This document shows, piece by piece, positions 33,355 to 41,670 of a DNA stretch of 64,000 nucleotides (positions are counted from its first letter, which is position 1; each line of letters begins with the position of its first letter). The position numbers and the translations under genes are program-made. The notes beneath the pieces are model-generated. The model was not told the origin of the DNA, ran no database searches, and worked only from the letters and a program-made list of their open reading frames with translations. Origin of the DNA: Aliiroseovarius subalbicans (GTDB lineage Bacteria; Pseudomonadota; Alphaproteobacteria; Rhodobacterales; Rhodobacteraceae); contig NZ_JALBYQ010000001.1 in NCBI RefSeq assembly GCF_022678625.1, positions 1,387,895-1,451,894 of the forward strand. Direction: 5' to 3'.

Positions 33355-34440
33355 ATGAACAAGACTTGGATGACTTTGGGCGTCGCCCTGGCGATGGGCG
33401 CGTCTGCCGCCACCGCCGAAGAAGTGCGCGTTTACAACTGGTCGGACTATATCGACGAAGAACTGCTGGAACAGTTCGAAGCCGACACCGGGATCGAGCT
33501 GATCTACGACGTGTTCGATTCGAACGAAGTGCTGGAAACCAAGCTGCTGGCCGGTGGCTCGGGCTATGACGTCGTCGTGCCATCGGGCACCTTCCTGCAG
33601 CGTCAGATCGTGGCAGGCGTGTTCCAGCCGCTGGACATGGCCCAACTGCCCAATCACGGCAACATGTGGGATGCGATCGAAGCACGCACCGACAAGTATG
33701 ACCCCGGCAACAAGTATTCCATCAACTACATGTGGGGCACCACCGGCATCGGCGTAAACACCGGCAAAGTGGCCGAAGTGCTGGGCGACGACGCCCCGAT
33801 CGGGTCGCTGGCCCTGCTTTTTGACCCGGCCAACATGGAAAAGCTGGCGGCGTGCGGCGTGCATATCCTTGACGCCCCGGCGGAAATCATCCCCGCCGCC
33901 CTGGCCTATATCGGCGAAGACCCCGACAGCCAGGACCCGGACGTGATTGCCAAGGTCGAGCCGGTTTTGACCGCGATCGCGCCTTACGTGCAGAAGTTCC
34001 ACAGCTCGGAATACATCAACGCGCTGGCCAACGGTGACATCTGCGTGGCGTTCGGCTGGTCCGGCGACATCCTGCAGGCCCGTGACCGCGCCTGGGAGGC
34101 CGAGAACGGCGTCGAAATCGCCTATAACGCCCCGTCCGAGGGGGCCCTGATGTGGTTCGACCAAATGGCGATCCCCGCCGACGCGCCGAACCCGACGGCC
34201 GCGCATGTGTTCCTGAACTGGATCATGGACGCCCAGGTTGCCGCGACCGCGTCGAACTATGTCTACTATGCCAACGGCAACATGGCCTCGCAGCCGATGC
34301 TGGTGGAAGACGTGATCGGCGATCCGGCCATCTACCCGGACGAAGAGACGTTGAAGAACCTCTACACCACGTCGCCCTATGCGCCGAAGGTGCAGCGGGT
34401 CGTGACGCGCCTGTGGACCAAGATCAAGTCGGGCACCTAA
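33355..34440 (+). CDS. potF: Polyamine ABC transporter substrate-binding protein
   Basis: 361 residues from ATG 33355 (MNKTWMTLG). Signal peptide of about 20 residues ending SAATA. The mature start EEVRVYNWSDYIDEELLEQF is typical of PotD/PotF, as are SGYDVVVPSGTFLQRQ and FHSSEYINALANGDICVAFGWSGD. It binds putrescine or spermidine in the periplasm. A strong terminator separates it from the ATPase gene, which would give excess binding protein. Confidence 0.92.
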   Translation: MNKTWMTLGVALAMGASAATAEEVRVYNWSDYIDEELLEQFEADTGIELIYDVFDSNEVLETKLLAGGSGYDVVVPSGTFLQRQIVAGVFQPLDMAQLPNHGNMWDAIEARTDKYDPGNKYSINYMWGTTGIGVNTGKVAEVLGDDAPIGSLALLFDPANMEKLAACGVHILDAPAEIIPAALAYIGEDPDSQDPDVIAKVEPVLTAIAPYVQKFHSSEYINALANGDICVAFGWSGDILQARDRAWEAENGVEIAYNAPSEGALMWFDQMAIPADAPNPTAAHVFLNWIMDAQVAATASNYVYYANGNMASQPMLVEDVIGDPAIYPDEETLKNLYTTSPYAPKVQRVVTRLWTKIKSGT

Positions 34441-34453
34441 GCCCCGCAATCCA

Positions 34454-34486
34454 GCCCCCCGCGTGACCCACGCGGGGGGCTTTTTT
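34454..34486 (+). terminator. Intrinsic terminator between potF and potA
   Basis: Perfect 11-bp stem GCCCCCCGCGT/ACGCGGGGGGC with a 5-base loop, followed by six T. It sits 13 bases after the potF stop and 27 before the next gene, so read-through would set the ratio of binding protein to transporter. Confidence 0.9.
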
Positions 34487-34512
34487 GACCTCTTATCCAA
34501 TTCAGGTGTGCC

Positions 34513-35655
34513 ATGGCTGAAACTGCCCCGATCTCTGCTGATTTTGCGCCGTGGGAAGCCCCCGACGCCAAGCCGATCATCCAATTCAAGAACGTCACCA
34601 AACGATTTGGTGATTTCACCGCCATCGACGACCTGACGATCGACATCTTTCCGCAGGAATTCTTTTCCCTGCTGGGCCCGTCGGGCTGTGGCAAGACCAC
34701 GATGATGCGGATGCTGGCAGGGTTCGAAAGCCCGACCGAAGGCACAATCCTGCTGGACGGTCAGGACATTGCGCCGGTGCCACCGAACAAGCGCGCCGTG
34801 AACATGATGTTCCAAAGCTACGCGCTGTTTCCGCACCTGTCGGTGTCAGACAACATCGCCTTCGGCCTGAAGCGCGACGGTCTATCCAAGGACAAGATCG
34901 CCGACCGCGTCGAGGAGATGCTGAAGCTTGTGCAGCTGAGCCAGTTTGCCAGCCGCAAGCCGCACCAAATCTCCGGCGGGCAACGCCAGCGTGTGGCCCT
35001 GGCCCGGTCGCTTGCCAAGGCGCCGAAGCTATTGCTTCTGGACGAACCTCTGGGCGCGCTGGACAAGAAGCTGCGCCAGGAAACCCAGTTTGAGCTGATG
35101 GACATTCAGGAAAAGACCGGCACCACCTTCGTGATCGTGACCCACGACCAGGAAGAGGCGATGACCGTGTCCTCCCGCGTGGCGGTGATGGACCACGGCA
35201 AGATCATCCAGGTCGCCACGCCACAACAGATCTATGAAGAGCCGAACTCGGTCTATGTCGCCGACTTCATCGGCGACGTGAACATCATTCGCGGCACCGC
35301 CAAGCGTGCTGACGGCGACCACGTGCATATCACCTTCGCCGCCGATCACGCGCCCCTGATCGCCGCCACGAAACGCGACATTGCCGAAGGCAGCGAGGTC
35401 GCCTTGGCGATCCGCCCGGAAAAGATCGCAATCTCGACCGAAAAACCCGAAGATCGCAACAACGCGATCCAGGGCAAGGTGCTGGACATCGCCTATCTTG
35501 GCAACATCTCGACCTATCACGTCGAATTGCCCGGCGGCGCGGTCGTGAAGGCGCAGACCGCCAACACCCGCCGCGTGCATCGCCGCAGCTTCACCTGGGA
35601 CGACAGCGTCTGGCTGTCCTGGACGGACACGGCTGGTGCCGTGCTGGTGGAGTGA
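34513..35655 (+). CDS. potA: Polyamine ABC transporter ATP-binding protein
   Basis: 380 residues. Walker A GPSGCGKTT (55-63), Q-loop FQSYALFPHL, signature ISGGQ, Walker B LLLDEPLGALD and switch histidine VTHDQEEAM. A C-terminal TOBE domain has LAIRPEKIAIS. It overlaps the next permease gene by four bases. It energises polyamine import. Confidence 0.93.
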   Translation: MAETAPISADFAPWEAPDAKPIIQFKNVTKRFGDFTAIDDLTIDIFPQEFFSLLGPSGCGKTTMMRMLAGFESPTEGTILLDGQDIAPVPPNKRAVNMMFQSYALFPHLSVSDNIAFGLKRDGLSKDKIADRVEEMLKLVQLSQFASRKPHQISGGQRQRVALARSLAKAPKLLLLDEPLGALDKKLRQETQFELMDIQEKTGTTFVIVTHDQEEAMTVSSRVAVMDHGKIIQVATPQQIYEEPNSVYVADFIGDVNIIRGTAKRADGDHVHITFAADHAPLIAATKRDIAEGSEVALAIRPEKIAISTEKPEDRNNAIQGKVLDIAYLGNISTYHVELPGGAVVKAQTANTRRVHRRSFTWDDSVWLSWTDTAGAVLVE

Positions 35656-36545
35656 TGCGGCGCCTTTCCCTGATTTCGGTTCCTTATCTGTGGCTTCTGG
35701 CCCTGTTCCTGGTGCCGTTCCTGATCGTGTTGAAAATCTCGCTGTCGGACACCGCGCTGGCGATCCCGCCCTATACCCCCACGCTGGACCTGTCGCAGGG
35801 CTGGGCGGGGCTCGCGCAATGGTGGGCCGGTCTGGACATGGAGAACTTCTGGTTCCTCGCCGAGGACAACCTGTATTGGAAGGCCTACCTCTCCAGCCTG
35901 AAAATCGCCGTCACCTCGACCCTCCTGACCCTGTTGGTGGGCTATCCCATCGCCTATGGCATGACGCGCGCGCCGGACGAATGGCGCCCGACACTGATGA
36001 TGCTGGTGATCTTGCCGTTCTGGACCTCGTTCCTGATCCGCGTTTACGCGTGGAAGGCGATCCTGAGCCAAGAAGGTCTGCTCAACCAGCTTTTGATGAA
36101 CATCGGCCTGATCAGCGAGCCGCTGATCATCCTGAACACCAACCTCGCCGTCTATATCGGCATCGTCTACACCTACCTGCCCTTCATGGTGCTGCCGATC
36201 TTTGCCGCCCTTGACCGGCTTGACGGATCGCTTCTGGAAGCGGCCGAGGACCTGGGCTGTTCGCGCCTGACGGCCTTCTGGCTGGTGACCATGCCGCTGT
36301 CGAAACAGGGCATCATTGCAGGCAGTTTCCTGGTCTTCATCCCCGCGATGGGCGAATTCGTCATCCCGGCCCTGCTGGGTGGATCGAAAACCCTGATGAT
36401 CGGCAAGGTGTTGTGGGAGGAGTTCTTCTCGAACCGCGACTGGCCCGTGGCCTCGGCCGTGGCCGTGATCCTGCTGCTTCTCTTGATCATTCCGATTGTG
36501 CTGTTCCAGCGCAACGAGGAAAAACAGCGGGAGGCCGAAGGATGA
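35652..36545 (+). CDS. potB: Polyamine ABC transporter permease (PotB/PotH type)
   Basis: 297 residues with about six membrane helices; first segment LWLLALFLVPFLIVLKISL. The coupling loop LLEAAEDLGCSRLTAFWLVTMPLSKQG matches PotB/PotH. Overlaps potA and potC genes by four bases each (ATGA). Confidence 0.92.
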   Translation: MMRRLSLISVPYLWLLALFLVPFLIVLKISLSDTALAIPPYTPTLDLSQGWAGLAQWWAGLDMENFWFLAEDNLYWKAYLSSLKIAVTSTLLTLLVGYPIAYGMTRAPDEWRPTLMMLVILPFWTSFLIRVYAWKAILSQEGLLNQLLMNIGLISEPLIILNTNLAVYIGIVYTYLPFMVLPIFAALDRLDGSLLEAAEDLGCSRLTAFWLVTMPLSKQGIIAGSFLVFIPAMGEFVIPALLGGSKTLMIGKVLWEEFFSNRDWPVASAVAVILLLLLIIPIVLFQRNEEKQREAEG

Positions 36546-37354
36546 GACGTCTGAGCTGGTTCAACACGGTATCGCTCACCCTTGGGTTTGCGTTCCTGTA
36601 CATCCCGATGATCATCCTGGTCATCTATTCCTTCAACGCGGGCAAGCTGGTCACCGTCTGGACGGGATTCTCGACCAAATGGTACGGCGAGCTGTTCCAA
36701 AACGAAGCCTTCCTGAACGCAGCCTGGGTCACGTTGAAAGTCGCGGTCATTTCCTCGACCTTCGCCACGGTGCTGGGCACGATGGCCGCCTATGTCATGG
36801 TGCGCGGCGGGCGGTTTTACGGCCGCACGCTGTTTAGCGGCATGATCTATGCGCCGCTGGTGATGCCCGAAGTGATCACCGGCCTGTCGCTGCTGCTGCT
36901 GTTCATCGCCATCGGCCTGGATCGCGGCACGCTGACCATCGTGCTGGCGCATACGACGTTTTCGATGTGCTATGTCTCGGTCGTCGTGTCGTCGCGCCTG
37001 GTCACCTTCGACCGCTCGTTGGAAGAGGCCGCGCTGGACTTGGGCTGCACGCCGTTTGACGCCTTCAAATCCGTGACCCTGCCGATCATCGCGCCTGCGG
37101 TGATCTCGGGTTGGCTGTTGGCCTTCACCCTGTCGCTGGACGACCTTGTGATTGCCTCGTTCACCTCTGGCCCCAGTTCGACCACCCTGCCGATCAAGAT
37201 CTTCTCGGCGGTGCGTCTGGGCGTGTCGCCTGAAATCAACGCCCTGTCGAGCATCATGATCGGCATCGTCGCTTTCGGCGTCATCACAACATCCCTCATG
37301 TCCAAACGCGCCATCACGCGCCGGCAGGCAGAAGAAAACAAGGCCGTGCAATGA
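36542..37354 (+). CDS. potC: Polyamine ABC transporter permease (PotC/PotI type)
   Basis: 270 residues from ATG 36542, which overlaps the previous stop. About six helices and the loop LEEAALDLGCTPFDAFKSVTLPIIAP characterise PotC/PotI. It completes the importer and overlaps the glutamine-synthetase-like gene by four bases. Confidence 0.92.
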   Translation: MRRLSWFNTVSLTLGFAFLYIPMIILVIYSFNAGKLVTVWTGFSTKWYGELFQNEAFLNAAWVTLKVAVISSTFATVLGTMAAYVMVRGGRFYGRTLFSGMIYAPLVMPEVITGLSLLLLFIAIGLDRGTLTIVLAHTTFSMCYVSVVVSSRLVTFDRSLEEAALDLGCTPFDAFKSVTLPIIAPAVISGWLLAFTLSLDDLVIASFTSGPSSTTLPIKIFSAVRLGVSPEINALSSIMIGIVAFGVITTSLMSKRAITRRQAEENKAVQ

Positions 37355-38697
37355 CCATGACTTTCCGCGAAGAATATGCCGCCTATGTGGCCGAACACGG
37401 GCGCCCTGACCGGGTTGAACTGATGCTCTGCGACCTCAATTCGGTCCTGCGCGGCAAATGGCTGCCCGGCGATGACGAGGCAAAGCTGGCTGATGGCGCC
37501 GTGCGGCTGCCGATTTCCACCTATGCGCCCAACATTCTGGGCGAAGAGGTCGAGGCAACCGGGTTGGGCATCACCGTGGGCGACCCTGACGGGCGCATCG
37601 TGCCCATTCCCGGCACGATGAAACCGGTGCCCTGGGCAAACAGCCACGTGGCGCAGGTTCAGATCGAGATGCTGGACCCGGACACCCACGCGCTCAGCCA
37701 GCTGTCGCCGCGCCAGCAGCTGGCCAACATGGTTGACCGGTTCCACGCCCGCGGGCTGAACCCGGTGCTGGCGACCGAGCTGGAATTCTACCTGTTCCAG
37801 CCGCGCACCGACATGGACGCAGCCCCGGTTCCGCCCGAACGTTCCCCCACCGCGCAGAACTATGACCTTGAGGTGCTGGAACGCACCCAGGCGTTTCTGG
37901 ACGACGTGCTGTCGGCCTCCAAGGCGCAAGGCCTGGCCACCGACACATTGATTGCCGAGTTCGGCCCGGGACAGTTCGAGATCAACTTCCACCACACCGA
38001 CGACGTGCTGGCCGCCGCCGACACTGGCGTGTGGTTCCGCCGCCTGGTGCGCGGCGTGGCCCGGGTGCATGGCATGGAGGCGACCTTCATGGCCAAGCCT
38101 TACGCGGGCTTCCCCGGCAACGGCATGCATGTGCACGCCTCGGTCGTCGATGATGCTGGCAAGAACATCTTTGATGCGGGCGGAGAGGTGTCCGACACGC
38201 TCAAGGCCGCCGTTGGCGGGGTGCTGGACACGATGCGCGACGCGCAGGCGGTGTTCGCCCCACACATGAATTCCTACCGCCGGTTCCAGCCCAATTCCTT
38301 CGCGCCTTCGGCCCCAGACTGGGGCTTTGACAATCGCGCCGCCGCCGTACGCCTGCCGGAAATCAAAGGCCCGGGTGCGCGGCTGGAACACCGCATTTCC
38401 GGCGCCGATGTGAACCCCTATCTGGCGATCACCGCGATCCTTGGCGGCATGCTGCACGGGCTGGACAATGCGCCCACCCTGCCCACGCCGCTGGACGATC
38501 CCGCGGCCTCTCCCGCAGCGCCGCTCACCGACAATTGGAGCGCCGCCGTCGAACGTTTTGCCGCCTCGGACTTCATCCGCGACACCTTCGGGGACCGGTA
38601 TCAACGCATCTATGCCGATGTGCGGCGCGATGAGATCTCGCAGCTGACGACGGAAATCAGCCAGGTCGAATACCGGACCTACCTGGGTCGGCTTTGA
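37351..38697 (+). CDS. puuA: Glutamine-synthetase family ligase, gamma-glutamylputrescine synthetase-like
   Basis: 448 residues of the GS fold. N-terminal beta-grasp domain (RVELMLCDLNSVLRGKWLP), then ATELEFYLF with metal glutamate, EFGPGQFEINFHHTDD, and NGMHVHAS, plus LEHRISGADVNPYLA. Encoded within a polyamine-import operon, it most likely ligates glutamate to putrescine or another polyamine using ATP. True glutamine synthetase is unlikely from context and N-terminal sequence. Confidence 0.87.
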   Translation: MTMTFREEYAAYVAEHGRPDRVELMLCDLNSVLRGKWLPGDDEAKLADGAVRLPISTYAPNILGEEVEATGLGITVGDPDGRIVPIPGTMKPVPWANSHVAQVQIEMLDPDTHALSQLSPRQQLANMVDRFHARGLNPVLATELEFYLFQPRTDMDAAPVPPERSPTAQNYDLEVLERTQAFLDDVLSASKAQGLATDTLIAEFGPGQFEINFHHTDDVLAAADTGVWFRRLVRGVARVHGMEATFMAKPYAGFPGNGMHVHASVVDDAGKNIFDAGGEVSDTLKAAVGGVLDTMRDAQAVFAPHMNSYRRFQPNSFAPSAPDWGFDNRAAAVRLPEIKGPGARLEHRISGADVNPYLAITAILGGMLHGLDNAPTLPTPLDDPAASPAAPLTDNWSAAVERFAASDFIRDTFGDRYQRIYADVRRDEISQLTTEISQVEYRTYLGRL

Positions 38698-40010
38698 GGC
38701 GGCCTTACGAAGACTACGCCTATTCCGATGCAGCGCGGGCCGAGTGTTTCTGGACTTTGCCCGCCCATGACTGGCCCCGCGCCCAGGGCGACCTGACCAC
38801 GGAAGTCGTTGTGATCGGCGCGGGCTTCACTGGCCTGTCCGCAGCCCTTCACCTGGCGCAAGAGGGCGTGCAGGTCACGGTGCTTGAGGAACAGATCCCC
38901 GGCTGGGGCGCATCGGGGCGCAATGGCGGGTTCTGCTGCATGGGCGGCGCCAAAGCCAGCCCGGAAAAGCTGGCAAAACGCTTTGGCGAAGCCGCCGCGC
39001 GCGAGTTTTACAATGCCGAGAAAGCCGCCATCGACCTGGTGGCCGAGCTGCTTGATACCCACAATATCGACGCTGACACCCATTCGGACGGAGAGGTCCT
39101 TCTGGCCCACCGCCCCCGCGCTGTGGACGCGCTGCGGGCGGACGCAGACATTTACACCGCCCTCGGGGAAAGCGCCCAGATGTTGAGCAAGCCGCAACTG
39201 GACGAACGCGGCATGGCGGGGCCAGAGTTTCACGCAGGGCTCCACCTGAAACTGGGCTTTGCCTTGAACCCGGCGAAATACGCCCACGGCCTGGCCCTGG
39301 CCGCACAAATGGCCGGCGCCGACATCCGCGCCCACAGCCCGGCAACAAAGATCGCGCCGCAAAACGGCGGCTTCATCGTGACCACACCGCAAGGGCGGGT
39401 GACGGCAAAGAAACTGATCCTCGCCACCAACGGCTATTCCTCTGATGACCTGCCCGACTGGCTGCACGCCCGGTTCCTGCCGGTGCAGTCCAACATCCTT
39501 GTGACCCGTCCCCTGACGGAAGATGAATGCGCCGAACAAGGCTGGACCAGTGACCTCATGGCCTATGACAGCCGTCATTTACTGCACTATTTCAGGTTGT
39601 TGCCCGATGGCCGTTTCCTGATTGGCACACGCGGCAACGTCACCGCCACCGCCCAAGGTCAGGCCCGGATGCGCGACACAACCCGCGCGGACCTCGCGCG
39701 CATGTTCCCGGCCTGGCGCGACGTCGAAACGCCGCATTTCTGGTCCGGACTGGTCTGCCTGGCGCGCAACCTCACCCCCTATGCTGGCCCGGTCGGCAGC
39801 TGGGACAACGCCTGGGCCGGCCTGGCGTACCACGGAAACGGCGTCGCCATGGGCAGCTGGACCGGGGCCCGCCTGGCCGACATGGTTCTGGGACGCAAAT
39901 CCCCGCCAAAGGTCCACCAAGCCCCGCTTGCCCGTTTCCCGCTGGGGCGCGCCCGCCGCCTGCTCCTGCGCGGCGCCTACCACCTCTACCGCTGGCAAGA
40001 CGGCGCGTAA
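38694..40010 (+). CDS. puuB: Second FAD-dependent gamma-glutamylputrescine oxidase-like protein
   Basis: 438 residues starting at TTG 38694, which overlaps the stop of the ligase gene (TTGA); no ATG fits better before the FAD motif. FAD site VVVIGAGFTGLSAALHLAQEG and GWGASGRNGGFCCMGGAKAS; C-terminal YHGNGVAMGSWTGARLAD. About as long as, but clearly different from, the oxidase at 29741-31042. Its place directly after the ligase suggests it oxidises the glutamylated product. Confidence 0.82.
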   Translation: MRRPYEDYAYSDAARAECFWTLPAHDWPRAQGDLTTEVVVIGAGFTGLSAALHLAQEGVQVTVLEEQIPGWGASGRNGGFCCMGGAKASPEKLAKRFGEAAAREFYNAEKAAIDLVAELLDTHNIDADTHSDGEVLLAHRPRAVDALRADADIYTALGESAQMLSKPQLDERGMAGPEFHAGLHLKLGFALNPAKYAHGLALAAQMAGADIRAHSPATKIAPQNGGFIVTTPQGRVTAKKLILATNGYSSDDLPDWLHARFLPVQSNILVTRPLTEDECAEQGWTSDLMAYDSRHLLHYFRLLPDGRFLIGTRGNVTATAQGQARMRDTTRADLARMFPAWRDVETPHFWSGLVCLARNLTPYAGPVGSWDNAWAGLAYHGNGVAMGSWTGARLADMVLGRKSPPKVHQAPLARFPLGRARRLLLRGAYHLYRWQDGA

Positions 40011-40012
40011 TC

Positions 40013-40046
40013 CCTTTTTTTTGCCGCAAGTATCCCCGCCGGAGGC
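40013..40046 (-). repeat. Dispersed intergenic repeat, copy B
   Basis: Reads TTTTTTTTGCCGCAAG then TATCCCCGCCGGAGGC on the plus strand, the inverse complement of the half-element at 54238-54270. It lies just after the second PuuB gene and before the convergent matB gene. Its T-run may also help terminate the polyamine operon. Confidence 0.6.
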
Positions 40047-40125
40047 ACAAAATTTGCCGAGCCGAAGGCGAGGCCCCGCGACCGGGTCGCCGGCGCCGAA
40101 GGCGACAAGGCCCGGGCGCAAACCC

Positions 40126-41649
40126 TCAGCTCAAAAGGTCCGCATATTCCTCGCGCAGCACATTCTTCTGCACCTTGCCCATCGTGTTGCGCGGGAGGGC
40201 GTCCAGCACCAGAACCCGCTTGGGCTGCTTGAACTTTGCCAGGCTGTCAGCCACCCCGGCACGCACGCTGGTCTCGGTCACCGTGGCTCCCTTTTCGGGC
40301 ACAACCACCGCCACCACGCCTTCGCCGAAATCCGCATGTGGCACGCCGATCACCGCGCTTTCCAACACACCTGGCAGATCGTCGATCAGCCCTTCGACCT
40401 CTTTCGGGTAAACATTGAAACCGCCGGTAATGATCAGATCCTTGCCGCGCCCGACAATCTGCACATATCCGTCCGCGTCGATCCGGCCCAGGTCGCCGGT
40501 GATGAACCAACCATCCTCACGCAGTTCCTCGGCCGTCTTTTCGGGCATCTGCCAATATCCGGCAAAGACATTCGGGCCGCGCACCTCGATCACCCCGATC
40601 TCGCCCTGCGCCAGTTCCGCTCCGCTTTCCGGGTCGCAGACCTTCAGCGCAACCCCCGGCAATGGAAAGCCCACCGTGCCCGCGCGCCGATCCCCGTCAT
40701 AAGGGTTCGAGGTGTTCATGTTCGTTTCCGTCATGCCATAGCGTTCCAGGATCGCGTGACCCGTAACCGCGCGCCATCGGTCATGGGTTTCTGCCAACAG
40801 CGGTGCCGAGCCGGACACGAACAACCGCATCCCCCCCGCAGCCGCGCCCAAGCCGTCCTGCTCCAACAGGCGGGTATAGAACGTCGGCACCCCCATCAGC
40901 GCGGTCGCTTGCGGCATGTAACCCATGATCGCGCCCGCATCGAACCCAGCCATGAAAATGCAACTGCCCCCCGCCATCAACGTCACGTTCGTTGCCACGA
41001 ACAGACCGTGGGTGTGAAAGATCGGCAGCGCGTGGATCAACACATCCTCGGACGTGAACCGCCAGGTGTCACGCAGCACCTCGCTGTTTGACGCCAGCGC
41101 CCCGTGGGTCAGCATCGCGCCCTTCGACCGCCCCGTCGTGCCCGAAGTGTAAAGGATCGCCGCCAGGTCATCGACGCCGCGTGCCACCGGGGTGAACCCG
41201 GCCTCCTGATCCGCCTGCGCCGCGACCAAAGTCCCGACCTCGCCCGCACCCAGGGTAAAGATTTTCGCCACCCCCGCGTCGCTCGCAACCGGGGTCAGCG
41301 CCTCCAGCCCCTCGGGGTCGCAGACGAACACATGCGGCGACGCATCCCCCAGGAAATAGGCGACCTCGGTCGGCGTATAGGCCGTGTTGAGCGGTAGGAA
41401 GACGCCTCCCGCCATCACGCAGCCGACGTAAAGCTGCAACATCGCCACCGTCTTTGGCGCCTGCACCGCCACACGATCCCCAGGGGCAAGGCCCGCCGCA
41501 ACCAACACCGCCGCCATGCGCTCGGCCCCGACCCAGAAGTCGGCATAGGACATCCGCACGCCATCCGGGTGGCGGATCAGAAACGTGGCTTCGCCGCGCC
41601 CATCTGAGGCGCGTGAAATGGCGTGGGCAAGGTAGTTCTGTCGATACAT
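40126..41649 (-). CDS. matB: Malonyl-CoA synthase (AMP-forming)
   Basis: 507 residues. ANL motifs ILYTSGTTGRSKGAMLTH, RYGMTETNMNTSNPYDGDRR, WFITGDLGRIDADGYVQIVGRGKD and LPRNTMGKVQKN. The MTETxMxxSNPxxGxRRxG pattern is typical of MatB, which makes malonyl-CoA from malonate. It lies 21 bases after an amidase gene on the same strand, so both are likely cotranscribed. Methylmalonate may also be used. Confidence 0.88.
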   Translation of the reverse strand: MYRQNYLAHAISRASDGRGEATFLIRHPDGVRMSYADFWVGAERMAAVLVAAGLAPGDRVAVQAPKTVAMLQLYVGCVMAGGVFLPLNTAYTPTEVAYFLGDASPHVFVCDPEGLEALTPVASDAGVAKIFTLGAGEVGTLVAAQADQEAGFTPVARGVDDLAAILYTSGTTGRSKGAMLTHGALASNSEVLRDTWRFTSEDVLIHALPIFHTHGLFVATNVTLMAGGSCIFMAGFDAGAIMGYMPQATALMGVPTFYTRLLEQDGLGAAAGGMRLFVSGSAPLLAETHDRWRAVTGHAILERYGMTETNMNTSNPYDGDRRAGTVGFPLPGVALKVCDPESGAELAQGEIGVIEVRGPNVFAGYWQMPEKTAEELREDGWFITGDLGRIDADGYVQIVGRGKDLIITGGFNVYPKEVEGLIDDLPGVLESAVIGVPHADFGEGVVAVVVPEKGATVTETSVRAGVADSLAKFKQPKRVLVLDALPRNTMGKVQKNVLREEYADLLS

Positions 41650-41670
41650 TTGCTGTCTTTTCCTGCTCAG

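Noticed and set aside
33310-34836. 508-codon minus-strand frame opposite potF and potA
   Set aside because: Shadow of the polyamine-binding protein and ATPase genes, without family features, and it crosses a strong terminator.
36970-38604. 544-codon minus-strand frame opposite potC and puuA
   Set aside because: Antisense shadow of two overlapping genes with clear motifs.
39622-41091. 489-codon plus-strand frame across the end of the second PuuB gene and matB
   Set aside because: Frame-shifted reading of one gene and antisense of the next; crosses the intergenic repeat.
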